Origin: an uncultured Pontibacter sp.
GTDB taxonomy: Bacteria > Bacteroidota > Bacteroidia > Cytophagales > Hymenobacteraceae
Assembly: GCF_947495565.1 (NCBI RefSeq)
Contig: NZ_CANLZM010000007.1
Span: 167,943-231,942 of the forward strand
Length of the DNA stretch: 64,000 nucleotides
Direction: 5' to 3'
The translations under genes and the position numbers were made by a program. Each line of letters begins with the position of its first letter. The stretch's first letter is position 1. The notes beneath the pieces are model-generated. The model was not told the DNA's origin. It made no database searches and saw nothing but the letters and a program-made list of their open reading frames with translations. Below, one piece after another: positions 9,204-17,416 of the stretch.

Positions 9204-9917
9204 ATGAAGAAGTTTTTATTACCGTTTCTGCTTGTGCTGCTGGCACTGCCGGTTTGGGCGCAAAGCTCTATACTTACTTTCACCGCTGAGCGCGGTGAGT
9301 ATTTCCAGGTTAGGGTAAATGGGCGCACCATTAATCGCTCGTTTACCAACTATGTGCGCCTGAACGATGTGCGGCCCGGCGAGCATTACGTTGAGTTGCG
9401 AGTAAAGAGTCGCCACGGTATATATAAAATGGGGCAGAAGATGTTTGTGGCGCACGGGGTGGAGGCAAATTATGGCGTGCGCACCCTAGGGCGGAGCGGC
9501 AAAGCCTACCTGAAGCTTCTAAGCGAGGTGCCGCTGCGGCCGGTGGTGCCTGCCCCTCCGATGCCACGCTACCCGGACCACCGCCGCGATAGAGATTACG
9601 ATGAGTACCAGGACGGAAGCTGTCGTAATCTGCTTTCGGCCCGTGAGCTGGACCGTGCCGTGGAGGCCATCCGTAGCCGCGACTTCGAGAGCACAAAGCT
9701 AAGTATAGCCCGCGACGCGCTGCGTGGCGGAAGTATTATGGCTGATGACCTGAAGCGCCTGCTGCTGGAGTTGGAGTATGAAAGTAACCGTGTAGAGTTT
9801 GCTAAATACGCTTACGATTACCTCTGCGACCAAGAGCACTTCTACTACATCTACGACCTGTTCAGGTTCGACAGCAGTGTGCGGGAACTGGAAGAGTATG
9901 CCGCGCGGCGGAGATAG
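9204..9917 (+). CDS. Secreted DUF4476-domain protein
   Basis: 237 residues from the preferred ATG (MKKFLLPFLLVLLALPVWAQ, signal peptide); an upstream ATG at 9195 would add three residues. The N-terminal half (about 20-110) looks like a small beta-sandwich ending in a proline-rich linker (RPVVPAPPMPRYP). The C-terminal 95 residues (CRNLLSARELDRAVEAI to REL) are the helical DUF4476 domain common in secreted Bacteroidota proteins. Role unknown; export to the periplasm or surface is all the sequence supports. Convergent with the DUF4293 gene. Confidence 0.82.
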   Translation: MKKFLLPFLLVLLALPVWAQSSILTFTAERGEYFQVRVNGRTINRSFTNYVRLNDVRPGEHYVELRVKSRHGIYKMGQKMFVAHGVEANYGVRTLGRSGKAYLKLLSEVPLRPVVPAPPMPRYPDHRRDRDYDEYQDGSCRNLLSARELDRAVEAIRSRDFESTKLSIARDALRGGSIMADDLKRLLLELEYESNRVEFAKYAYDYLCDQEHFYYIYDLFRFDSSVRELEEYAARRR

Positions 9918-9965
9918 AAATCAGAGATTAGAATTTAAAGATATTAAAGTTAGACATCTTAAGAA

Positions 9966-9997
9966 CGGCGCAGGTTATGCTTGCGCCGAGCTTTTTT
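9966..9997 (+). terminator. Terminator after DUF4476 gene
   Basis: 7-bp GC stem CGGCGCA/TGCGCCG with a 9-base loop, followed by AGCTTTTTTA. Confidence 0.7.
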
Positions 9998-10170
9998 AGT
10001 CTGTTTTAGCTTCCGCTTATTTTATACTTGCACAAACTGGTTGCTGTAGCAAAAAATCTCTTCGCTAGCTACGATGAAAGTATTTAGCTGTAAATAAGCT
10101 CCTGGCTCTCATAAATAATTGTCTACCTCGGCACTGATTTAGGCTTAAACTCATCTGCAAAGTATAAAAC

Positions 10171-10209
10171 AAAAAGGCGGGTGCTACCGAAGCAGCACCC
10201 GCCTTTTTG
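10171..10209. terminator. Bidirectional terminator
   Basis: 15-bp stem AAAAAGGCGGGTGCT/AGCACCCGCCTTTTT flanked by A- and T-runs. It ends the DUF4293 gene on the minus strand and can also stop plus-strand transcripts. Confidence 0.88.
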
Positions 10210-10225
10210 TTAAATCTACGGTCTG

Positions 10226-10726
10226 CTATCGCAGTCTGTCCACAGATCTCACCAGGTTCTCATCTCGTCTGATAAAGCGGTTGGCCAGAGAGTTAAGCAC
10301 CAGCGCCAGCAGCGGCATAAAGAAGCCAGCCTCGTAAGTCCCTTTTTCACCGGCTACAATTAAGTCGCTGCCCACAAAATAAGCGTAGTACAGCATGGCT
10401 CCCAGAGTTCCCATCAGGATCAGTGTGTTCAGGAGGCCGAGCTTCATCTGGTTCAGGCGGCTCTTGTACTGAAAGATCTCGTAAACAGCAATAACAGCGG
10501 CAGCAATGGCCAACATGCCAATGGCAATAGCGCCCTGCTGCGGAATAGAGCCAGCCGAGCCAGGCTCACCCTGCTCGTTCAGAAAGTGCGATTTTAAGTT
10601 CCAGGCAGTCAGCACTAGTTCCTCTCCTGTAACCGGGTCTGTTTTAGACCAGAGCGGCAGAAACAACATGGCAATCATGGCGATGGCCAACAAGGCCAGA
10701 AATACGGTTTGAATTCTTTGTATCAT
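10226..10726 (-). CDS. DUF4293-family membrane protein
   Basis: 166 residues with four predicted membrane helices: MIQRIQTVFLALLAIAMIAML at the N-terminus, then segments near residues 60-80, 95-118 and 130-148. The start MIQRIQTVFL and the C-terminal FIRRDE(N)LVRSVDRLR are typical of DUF4293, a family restricted to Bacteroidota with no assigned function. It is divergent from the thiolase gene, with a TAATTTTG -7-like box on the minus strand at 10757-10764. Confidence 0.85.
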   Translation of the reverse strand: MIQRIQTVFLALLAIAMIAMLFLPLWSKTDPVTGEELVLTAWNLKSHFLNEQGEPGSAGSIPQQGAIAIGMLAIAAAVIAVYEIFQYKSRLNQMKLGLLNTLILMGTLGAMLYYAYFVGSDLIVAGEKGTYEAGFFMPLLALVLNSLANRFIRRDENLVRSVDRLR

Positions 10727-10756
10727 GTGATGGTTAAATTATCTTGCAAAGAGATG

Positions 10757-10764
10757 CAAAATTA
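10757..10764 (-). promoter_or_regulatory. Putative -7 box for the DUF4293 gene
   Basis: On the minus strand TAATTTTG fits TAnnTTTG, 30 bases upstream of the ATG. No clear TTG at the -33 distance. Confidence 0.35.
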
Positions 10765-10792
10765 GACAAAGACCTGTAAAACTAAAATTAAG

Positions 10793-11992
10793 ATGCACAC
10801 TGCTTATATAGTTGATATACTTAGAACACCTGTGGGTAAGTTTGGCGGCACCCTCAGCTCCGTGCGCCCAGACGATATGGCAGCACTGGTGATGAAGGAA
10901 ATCGTGGCCCGTAACCCTAACCTGGACCCAAGCCTGATAGAAGACGTGGTAATGGGCGCTGCTAACCAAGCCGGCGAAGATAACCGCAACGTGGCCCGCA
11001 TGGCGCTGCTGCTGGCGGGGCTTCCGCAGGAGATAGGGGGCGTTACCGTAAACCGCCTCTGTGCCTCCGGCCTGCAAGCTATTATGGATGCCAGCCGCGC
11101 CATTACCTGCGGCGACGGAGAAGTTTACCTGGCCGGCGGCGTGGAAAGTATGACCCGCGCACCATTTGTGATGGCCAAAGCCGAGACTGCCTTCTCACGC
11201 ACTCCGGAAATATACGATACCACCATTGGCTGGCGCTTTACCAACCCGGCCCTTGCTAAGCTGCATTACCCGTTTGGCATGGGCGAGACGGCAGAGAATG
11301 TGGCCGAGCGCTACGGCATTTCACGTGAAACGCAGGACGAATTTGCGCACCAGTCGCAGGTAAAGTATAAAGCTGCCGCAGAGGCCGGTAAGTTTAAGGA
11401 CGAGATCGTGCCGGTGCACATCCCGCAGCGAAAGGGAGATGCTATTGTTTTTGACACCGATGAGCACCCACGCCTCTCGTCAGTGGAGAAGCTAAACTCA
11501 CTTAGCCCGGCTTTTAAAAAAGACGGTTCGGTAACGGCAGGTAATTCTTCCGGTATAAATGATGGCGCGGCCGTATCTATTATCGTGAGTGGGGAGATGC
11601 TGAAGCGCTACAACCTCACGCCGATGGCACGTGTGGTGTCGGCAGCCGTGGCCGGTGTTGATCCGGCGCACATGGGTATGGGGCCTGTTCCGGCCACCCA
11701 AAAAGCCCTGAAGCGCGCTGGCTTAAGTATAAATGATATTGGTTTGGCAGAGATAAACGAGGCTTTTGCGGCACAGGCAGTGCCTTGTATGCAGCAGCTG
11801 GAAATAAATCCGGATATCGTGAATGTTAATGGTGGCTCCATTGCCATTGGCCATCCGCTGGGGGCTAGCGGCACCCGTATCTCCGCCACACTGCTGCACG
11901 AAATGAAGCGCCGCGACAACGTAAAGTATGGATTGGCTACTATGTGCGTGGGTGTAGGCCAAGGCGCAGCCATCATCTACGAGAAAGTATAA
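10793..11992 (+). CDS. Acetyl-CoA acyltransferase, 3-oxoadipyl-CoA thiolase-like
   Basis: 399-residue thiolase that cleaves or forms 3-oxoacyl-CoA by Claisen chemistry. The nucleophile Cys90 lies in NRLCASGLQAI; the other catalytic segments are NEAFAAQA, GGSIAIGHPLGASG (active-site His) and MCVGVGQGAA (second Cys). The TTIGWRFTNP stretch resembles PcaF/PaaJ (3-oxoadipyl-CoA thiolase), but no other aromatic-degradation gene lies nearby, so general fatty-acid or acetoacetyl-CoA thiolysis is equally possible. ATG 10793 follows a 66-base divergent promoter region. Ends in GAG AAA GTA TAA, where the stop codon overlaps an AAGTATA site. Confidence 0.9.
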   Translation: MHTAYIVDILRTPVGKFGGTLSSVRPDDMAALVMKEIVARNPNLDPSLIEDVVMGAANQAGEDNRNVARMALLLAGLPQEIGGVTVNRLCASGLQAIMDASRAITCGDGEVYLAGGVESMTRAPFVMAKAETAFSRTPEIYDTTIGWRFTNPALAKLHYPFGMGETAENVAERYGISRETQDEFAHQSQVKYKAAAEAGKFKDEIVPVHIPQRKGDAIVFDTDEHPRLSSVEKLNSLSPAFKKDGSVTAGNSSGINDGAAVSIIVSGEMLKRYNLTPMARVVSAAVAGVDPAHMGMGPVPATQKALKRAGLSINDIGLAEINEAFAAQAVPCMQQLEINPDIVNVNGGSIAIGHPLGASGTRISATLLHEMKRRDNVKYGLATMCVGVGQGAAIIYEKV

Positions 11993-12037
11993 GCTTAGGC
12001 CTCGCAACTCCTGCGGGTGTCTGCTGCAAATAGCAAG

Positions 12038-12074
12038 ATCGGCTGCTCATACTTTTGGGCGGCCGATTTGTTTT
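12038..12074 (+). terminator. Terminator after thiolase gene
   Basis: 9-bp stem ATCGGCTGC/GCGGCCGAT (one G-T pair), a 12-base loop and a short T-rich tail TTGTTTT. Confidence 0.6.
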
Positions 12075-12128
12075 AAGATTAGCAAGCGGTCTTCCATTAT
12101 TTGCTGTATGTCTTTTGTCTCAAAATCA

Positions 12129-12136
12129 TACCTTTG
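12129..12136 (+). promoter_or_regulatory. Putative -7 box for truA
   Basis: TACCTTTG fits TAnnTTTG only 4 bases before the truA ATG, which would give a nearly leaderless transcript. TTG triplets upstream are at the wrong spacing, so the call is weak. Confidence 0.3.
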
Positions 12137-12140
12137 CCTT

Positions 12141-12887
12141 ATGCGGTATTTTTTAGAGATAGCTTACGACGGAACCCGATTTCATGGGTGGCAGGTGCAG
12201 CCCAACGCCTTGTCGGTGCAGGAGGTGCTGGAAGATAGTTTAAGTAAAGTGCTGCGCGAGCCAATTAGCAGCACAGGCAGTGGCCGCACCGATACAGGCG
12301 TGCACGCCAGCCAGCAGTTTGTGCACTTTAATGCGCAGCAGCCCCTAGACCCGCAGCACGTGGTTTACCGCCTCAACCGCCTACTTCCGGAGGATATCTC
12401 TGCCATAAATCTATACCCGGTGCAGCCCGATGCGCATGCCCGCTACCATGCCTTTGCCCGCACGTATCACTACCACATTACGCTCCGCAAAAACCCTTTT
12501 AAGCGCTACCATGCCTGGTACCACAGCCGCCCGCTAAATGTGGAAAAAATGAACGAGGCCGCCGACACCTTGTTAAAGTATGAGGATTTTACGACCTTCA
12601 GCAAAGTGAAGGGAGACACCAAGCACTACCGCTGCAACATGTATGAAGCCGCCTGGAAGCAGGAGGGGGAGGAGCTGCAGTTTACTATTCGGGCCAACCG
12701 CTTTTTGCGCGGTATGGTGCGCTTGGTGGTAGGTACGCTGGTAGACGTGGGCCGCGGTAAGCTAACCGTGCAGGAGTTTGAGCAAGTTATAGCCAGCCAG
12801 GATAGGCGCAAGTCCAGCGGGGCGGCGCCATCTGAAGGGCTATACCTGGCTAAAGTAGAATATCCACCTGAACTATTTATACCTTAA
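12141..12887 (+). CDS. truA: tRNA pseudouridine(38-40) synthase
   Basis: 248 residues, the normal TruA length. Isomerises uridines 38-40 in the anticodon arm of tRNAs. The motif GSGRTDTGVHA holds the catalytic Asp (about Asp51); the N-terminal MRYFLEIAYDGTRFHGWQVQP and the RNRFLRGMVR-type segment (RANRFLRGMVRLVVG) are family hallmarks. ATG 12141 is chosen over the in-frame ATG at 12108 because the family begins at this MRYFLEIAYDG block. Followed 35 bases later by the PLP-enzyme gene on the same strand. Confidence 0.93.
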   Translation: MRYFLEIAYDGTRFHGWQVQPNALSVQEVLEDSLSKVLREPISSTGSGRTDTGVHASQQFVHFNAQQPLDPQHVVYRLNRLLPEDISAINLYPVQPDAHARYHAFARTYHYHITLRKNPFKRYHAWYHSRPLNVEKMNEAADTLLKYEDFTTFSKVKGDTKHYRCNMYEAAWKQEGEELQFTIRANRFLRGMVRLVVGTLVDVGRGKLTVQEFEQVIASQDRRKSSGAAPSEGLYLAKVEYPPELFIP

Positions 12888-12922
12888 AACTAATCAACCT
12901 TTAACCCATAACATCTAACCTT

Positions 12923-14230
12923 ATGCAGCTAGAAGAGGACCATAATGGCCCGCATTTAAACGGAAAACATGTGCGGCCGGAAAGCTTAATGATGAGCTAC
13001 GGGTATAACCCGGAGTGGTCGGAGATGGCCGTAAAAGCCCCGATTTACCAAACATCCACTTTTGTTTTTAAGAGTGCCGAAGAAGGCAAGGCGTTTTTTG
13101 AGCTGGCCTACGGCTTGCGCGAGAAAAACGACGAAGAGCAGCTGGGCCTGATTTATAGCCGCCTCAACAACCCCGACCTGGAGATACTGGAAAACCGCCT
13201 CCGCTTCTGGGACGGTGCCGAAGAAGCGGCAGTGTTTGCCAGCGGTATGGCCGCCATCAGTACCACACTGCTGGCCCTGCTAAAGCCCGGCGATGTGATT
13301 CTGCACAGCGAGCCCATCTACGGCGGCTCTGATTACTACATAAAAAATATCCTGCCGAAGTTCGGTATCCAAAGTATAGGTTTCCAGGCCTGTGCCACCG
13401 GAGAGGAGATTGCGCAGCAGTTGGAGGAGTCTGGCGTGGCCGATAAATTGGCAATGGTGTATGTGGAGACGCCTGCCAACCCAACCAATCATCTGGTGGA
13501 TATAGAAGAATGCGTAGCGCTGGCCAGAAAACACTCTACAGAAGACAAAAAAGTGGTAGTAGCCGTAGACAATACGTTTCTGGGGCCGGTGTTCTCGCAC
13601 CCGCTCAAGCATGGCGCTGACTTGGTGCTATACTCGGCCACCAAGTATATTGGCGGCCACTCAGACCTGATTGCCGGTGCCTGTGCCGGTTCTGCCGCGC
13701 TGATGAAGCAGGTAAAAGGCATGCGCACTTTTGCAGGCTCTATGGCTAGCCCCTGGACCGGCTGGATGCTGATGCGAAGCCTGGAAACCCTGAAGATTCG
13801 TATGGAGGCGCAGGCGCGTGGCGCAGAGGTGGTAGCCGAGTACCTGAAGCAGCACCCAAAAGTAGAGAAAATCTATTACCTCGGCGACCTGCAGGACAAC
13901 CCGCGCCAGCAGGCTATTTACAACAAACAGTGCACCGCAGCCGGCTCCATGATCGCATTCGACCTGAAAGGCGGCGAAAAAGAGGCCTTTAAGTTCCTGA
14001 ATAGCCTGAGGCTGATAAAACTGGCGGTAAGCCTGGGCGGAACCGAGTCGCTGGCCGAGCACCCTGCCTCCATGACCCACTCTGACATTTGCCTTGCCGA
14101 CCGCGCCAAAATGGGCATTGGCGAGGGGATGGTGCGTATCTCGGTAGGGGTGGAGCACCCGGAGGATATTATTTCAGACATTGAGCAGGCGCTGGCCAAA
14201 GTAGAAGTAACAGTAGAAGCCGAAGCGTAA
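12923..14230 (+). CDS. Cystathionine gamma-synthase family PLP enzyme
   Basis: 435-residue fold-type I PLP enzyme of the Cys/Met metabolism family (cystathionine gamma-synthase/beta-lyase, methionine gamma-lyase, O-acetylhomoserine sulfhydrylase). The cofactor lysine is Lys241 in LYSATKYIGGHSDL; IYSRLNNPDLEILE and FASGMAAIST bind substrate and phosphate; VETPANPTN and AVDNTFLGP contact the pyridine ring. A roughly 20-residue N-terminal extension and a charged insertion near residue 65 (LREKNDEEQ) make it longer than the usual 380-400. The exact reaction cannot be fixed from sequence; transsulfuration or methionine degradation are both possible. Stand-alone, ended by a terminator. Confidence 0.87.
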   Translation: MQLEEDHNGPHLNGKHVRPESLMMSYGYNPEWSEMAVKAPIYQTSTFVFKSAEEGKAFFELAYGLREKNDEEQLGLIYSRLNNPDLEILENRLRFWDGAEEAAVFASGMAAISTTLLALLKPGDVILHSEPIYGGSDYYIKNILPKFGIQSIGFQACATGEEIAQQLEESGVADKLAMVYVETPANPTNHLVDIEECVALARKHSTEDKKVVVAVDNTFLGPVFSHPLKHGADLVLYSATKYIGGHSDLIAGACAGSAALMKQVKGMRTFAGSMASPWTGWMLMRSLETLKIRMEAQARGAEVVAEYLKQHPKVEKIYYLGDLQDNPRQQAIYNKQCTAAGSMIAFDLKGGEKEAFKFLNSLRLIKLAVSLGGTESLAEHPASMTHSDICLADRAKMGIGEGMVRISVGVEHPEDIISDIEQALAKVEVTVEAEA

Positions 14231-14252
14231 AGTATAGATTTTAGAAGTATAT

Positions 14253-14290
14253 AAAAGGCTGGGGCTGTAGTGGCTCTGGCCTTTTTTGTT
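14253..14290 (+). terminator. Terminator after PLP-enzyme gene
   Basis: Stem AAAAGGC/GCCTTTT with an imperfect inner loop and a T-run; preceded by two AAGTATA sites just after the stop codon. Confidence 0.6.
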
Positions 14291-14299
14291 TTATCGGGT

Positions 14300-15040
14300 C
14301 TAACCGCCCCTGCCCCTCTCCCGAAACAAGTCCGGGATCTGAGACTTGTCAAAGGAGGGGAGTTTCACCTCACCCCAACCCTCTCCTAAGAACAGGAGAG
14401 GGAGCTTCTGCCAACGATTTTCATCCCCCTGCCCCCTTCAAAGGGGGACTTGGTTCCATAGCGAAGGCAGCAGCTATCGAAATGATCCCAGCCTTTGGGT
14501 TGAGCGCCTTGTGAGATCCGGTGCCCGTTAAGGGCATGCTGAGCGAGAGCGAAGCAAGGAGGGAACACAGCGCGATGCCCGAAGACGAGCCCTCCCGGGC
14601 TGAGGGAGCCAAAGTCAGAAATGAAACGGTAGGTATGCAGGACTGAGGATCAGCGGCAGCTAGAAAGGATAGCTTGTCTCAAATAACGGGAAGCAGCGGC
14701 TATGAAAGTATAAACTTGCAAGCATAAATATGCGGATTAGGAAATCCGCGTCAGAAAGGTTCCGGACAAGGATGTCCGGAACAGCAGGGTAGACAAGTAT
14801 AAAGTATAGCCAAAGGATAAAATATGGCTTTGCAAGCCAGTTGAGTTACAAACTCAACACCATTGTAAGACACAAATCTGAAGACTTGCGCCAGAAAAGG
14901 AAAAGGATGAAAGTATAATCCGGTTCATCCCAAAATCCTGAAAATCCTGATCTGAAACCATTAACTTTACAGCCGGTTAAACAGTAGCGCTCGTACAGAG
15001 GAGACGGCGCATCGTTTAAACTATACTTAAGCAGAAGCAT
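14300..15040. repeat. Gene-free hairpin-rich repeat island
   Basis: About 740 bases without a credible gene. It is a mosaic of short inverted repeats: ACAAGTC/GACTTGT (14326-14350), CCCTCTCCT/AGGAGAGGG (14380-14402), CCCCCTT/AAGGGGG (14434-14448), GCGGATT/AATCCGC (14732-14749), TTCCGGAC/GTCCGGAA (14760-14781), GGCTT/AAGCC (14826-14838) and TTGAGTT/AACTCAA (14840-14856). A duplicated AAAATCCTG unit sits at 14932-14949. Five AAGTATA-type sites lie in its last 330 bases. It looks like nested dispersed intergenic repeats rather than a transposon; I see no transposase. Confidence 0.65.
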
Positions 15041-15044
15041 ACTT

Positions 15045-16814
15045 TTGGAAGATAAATCAAAACAAAGCGGTAAAGTATTCGACTCTGACGTGCTGAAGCG
15101 GCTTTTCACCTTTGTGAAGCCCTATGTCAAGACATTTTACTTTATTGTGTTCTTAACCTTTGCCTCGGCTATACTTGCCGCGCTGCGCCCCTTCCTTATT
15201 CAGTGGACCGTGGATAACGAGATTCTGAACAACGATTGGGAAGGCCTGAACCGGATGTTCGTGATACTGGGCGTGCTGCTGGTGGTGCATGCCATTGTGC
15301 AGTACCTGCATACCTACTTTGCCGGCTGGCTGGGGCAGCACGTAGTCCGTGACATCCGCATCAAACTGTACCGCCACATCCTGGACCTGCGCCTCAAGTT
15401 CTTCGACCGCACACCGATTGGCACGCTCGTAACCCGAAACGTATCGGACGTGGAGACGCTGTCAGATGTGTTTAGCGAAGGGCTGGCCGCCATGATCGGC
15501 GATATACTGCAGCTGGTGTTCATCCTGGGCTTCATGTTTTACATTGATTGGGAGCTGGCGCTGGTAAGCCTTTCCACGTTCCCGCTCATGATCATCAGCA
15601 CCTATATTTTTAAAGAGAAGATAAAGAACACTTTTCAGGAGGTGCGTACGGCTGTGGCGCAGCTGAACTCCTTTGTGCAAGAGCATATTACAGGTATGAG
15701 CATTGTGCAGATCTTCACGAACGAGAAGCGGGAGATGGATAAGTTCCAGGAGATTAACAAAGAGCACACGCGTGCCAACATCCGGTCAGTGCTATACTAC
15801 TCCGTTTACTTTCCGGTGGCCGAGATTATCGGTGCGGCTGGCCTGGGCCTGCTGGTGTGGTATGGCGCTTACGGGGTGATAGAGGATGATATTACTTTGG
15901 GTACGCTGATGGCCTTTATACTTTATATCCAGATGTTTTTCCGCCCGATCCGGATGATCGCCGACCGTTTTAACACGCTGCAGTTGGGGGTGGTAAGCAC
16001 CGAGCGCCTCATGCGCCTGCTCGATAGTAATGAGATGATTCCGGACAACGGCAGTTATGCCCCTGAAAGGATAAAAGGCAATGTGCGCTTCGAGAAAGTG
16101 TGGTTTGCCTACAAAGACGAAGACTGGGTGCTGCGCGATATTTCCTTTGATGTAAAAGCAGGCGAAACCGTGGCTTTTGTAGGGGCTACCGGCGCCGGCA
16201 AGACTTCGGTTATCAACCTGCTCAACCGCTTCTACGAGATTAACAAAGGGCATATTGTGGTAGACGGCCACGACCTGCAGGAGTATGACTTGAGCGTATT
16301 GCGCCACCACATTGGCGTGGTGCTGCAGGACGTGTTCCTGTTCTCCGGAAGTATAGCCGACAACATCAGCCTGGGCAACAAAGCTATTACCGAAGAGCAG
16401 ATGTGGCAGGCTGCCGATTTGGTGGGTGCACGCAAATTTATAGAGCGCTTGCCGGGCGGGTTGCACTACCAGGTAATGGAGCGCGGTGCCACGCTATCGG
16501 TAGGCCAGCGGCAGCTTATCTCCTTTGTGCGGGCCATGGTATACAACCCCGAGGTAATTATTCTAGATGAGGCCACCTCCAGCGTAGACTCCGAAACCGA
16601 AGAACTGATACAGTACGCGATAGACCAACTTATGCACGGGCGTACCTCTATTGTAATTGCGCACCGCCTCAGCACCATCCAAAAAGCCGATAAAATAATT
16701 GTGCTGGACCGTGGCGAGCTGAAGGAAATGGGCAACCACGAAGAATTGCTGGAGAAAAACGGCTACTACGCACAGCTGTACCAGATGCAGTACAAGAACA
16801 TGATCGACCAATGA
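15045..16814 (+). CDS. ABC exporter, fused permease-ATPase half-transporter 1
   Basis: 589 residues: six-helix ABC transmembrane domain (about 20-320) then an ATPase domain with Walker A GATGAGKTS, Q-loop VLQDVFLFSG, signature LSVGQRQLISF, Walker B VIILDEATSSVD and switch His in IVIAHRLSTIQKAD. The signature LSVGQ deviates from the usual LSGGQ. It resembles MsbA/MdlB or LmrCD-type exporters of lipids or drugs. Start is TTG at 15045, since no ATG gives a complete first helix. Its stop overlaps the next gene's ATG (ATGA). A second half-transporter lies at 18602-20386; the two could pair as a heterodimer. Confidence 0.88.
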   Translation: MEDKSKQSGKVFDSDVLKRLFTFVKPYVKTFYFIVFLTFASAILAALRPFLIQWTVDNEILNNDWEGLNRMFVILGVLLVVHAIVQYLHTYFAGWLGQHVVRDIRIKLYRHILDLRLKFFDRTPIGTLVTRNVSDVETLSDVFSEGLAAMIGDILQLVFILGFMFYIDWELALVSLSTFPLMIISTYIFKEKIKNTFQEVRTAVAQLNSFVQEHITGMSIVQIFTNEKREMDKFQEINKEHTRANIRSVLYYSVYFPVAEIIGAAGLGLLVWYGAYGVIEDDITLGTLMAFILYIQMFFRPIRMIADRFNTLQLGVVSTERLMRLLDSNEMIPDNGSYAPERIKGNVRFEKVWFAYKDEDWVLRDISFDVKAGETVAFVGATGAGKTSVINLLNRFYEINKGHIVVDGHDLQEYDLSVLRHHIGVVLQDVFLFSGSIADNISLGNKAITEEQMWQAADLVGARKFIERLPGGLHYQVMERGATLSVGQRQLISFVRAMVYNPEVIILDEATSSVDSETEELIQYAIDQLMHGRTSIVIAHRLSTIQKADKIIVLDRGELKEMGNHEELLEKNGYYAQLYQMQYKNMIDQ

Positions 16815-17329
16815 AAAAACTTTTTTACGTAGTGGCAGGCATTGCCATTGTTCTGCTGGTGTTTTATACTTACCTGGGAGGTTTTACAGCCCCGAACGTC
16901 ACGCTTGCTACTTCCCAAACCATGTATGTAGCCGGCCAGCCTTTTGAAGGATCTGTGGAGGACGAGGCCATGGGACAGGCTTTCCAGCGTGTATCGCAGG
17001 TGCTGCAGGAGCAGGAGCTGCAAGGGCATCCCGGCAACATCTATTACAACGACCCTGATAAGAGCGGCGACAGCATCCGTGCGTTTATCGGCATCATTAT
17101 TCCGGATTCCGCGGCACAGCTACCCGAGGGTTATACGTTGCGCATGGTGCCGGGCGGCCGCAAAGTGGTGCGCGCCGAGGCAACCGCAAGTATAGCCCTG
17201 CTGCCCAAGAAGCTCTACGCGGCCGTGTTTGAATATGCGCAGGAAGAAGAGCTGAAGCTGGAAGACTTCTATGTGGAATGGTTTCCGGAGGATGACAAAG
17301 GCGTGCTGGAGGTGCCCGTAAAGCAGTAA
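16811..17329 (+). CDS. Membrane-anchored GyrI-like small-molecule-binding protein
   Basis: 172 residues. One N-terminal membrane helix (MKKLFYVVAGIAIVLLVFYTYLGG) anchors a domain resembling GyrI/AraC effector-binding (SOUL-like) folds, as in TEX264-type proteins. Conserved-looking points are GNIYYNDPD and the C-terminal FYVEWFPED. Its ATG overlaps the stop of the ABC gene by four bases, so it is translationally coupled. A role sensing or delivering a ligand of the exporter is inference from that coupling. It precedes the TetR promoter. Confidence 0.7.
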   Translation: MKKLFYVVAGIAIVLLVFYTYLGGFTAPNVTLATSQTMYVAGQPFEGSVEDEAMGQAFQRVSQVLQEQELQGHPGNIYYNDPDKSGDSIRAFIGIIIPDSAAQLPEGYTLRMVPGGRKVVRAEATASIALLPKKLYAAVFEYAQEEELKLEDFYVEWFPEDDKGVLEVPVKQ

Positions 17330-17330
17330 C

Positions 17331-17351
17331 CTATACTTGTTGCAAGTATAG
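17331..17351. promoter_or_regulatory. Probable operator: 21-bp perfect inverted repeat
   Basis: Arms CTATACTTG and CAAGTATAG are perfect complements around a 3-base spacer TTG. The spacer is exactly the -33 TTG of the promoter at 17340-17369, so protein binding here would block transcription of the TetR gene. TetR-family operators are typically palindromes of about this size. Each arm contains an AAGTATA heptamer, which is common all over the window, so chance pairing must be kept in mind. Confidence 0.5.
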
Positions 17352-17369
17352 ATTTATACTATATCTTTG
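17340..17369 (+). promoter_or_regulatory. Promoter of the TetR gene
   Basis: TTG (17340-17342), 19 bases, then TATCTTTG (17362-17369): a full match to the Bacteroidota sigma-ABfr promoter TTG-N19-TAnnTTTG. It lies 47 bases upstream of the TTG start of the regulator. Confidence 0.65.
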
Positions 17370-17416
17370 GGAAGGAGACAGATGGTTAGCTCCACATAAC
17401 CACAGCAAAGTATACT

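Larger units (their letters stand above)
9918..10225. other. Convergent intergenic region with two terminators
   Basis: 308 bases between the 3' ends of the DUF4476 and DUF4293 genes. It holds a terminator for each side (9966-9997 and 10171-10209) and two AAGTATA-type sites. I see no gene or structured RNA in the 170 bases between the hairpins. Confidence 0.6.

Noticed and set aside
12888..12922. Riboswitch ahead of the cystathionine gamma-synthase-like gene
   Set aside because: Only 35 bases separate it from truA, too little for a SAM riboswitch.
14346..14531. 61-codon ORF in the repeat island
   Set aside because: Its codons come from inverted-repeat text (SPQPSPKNRRG-like); no start signal and low complexity.
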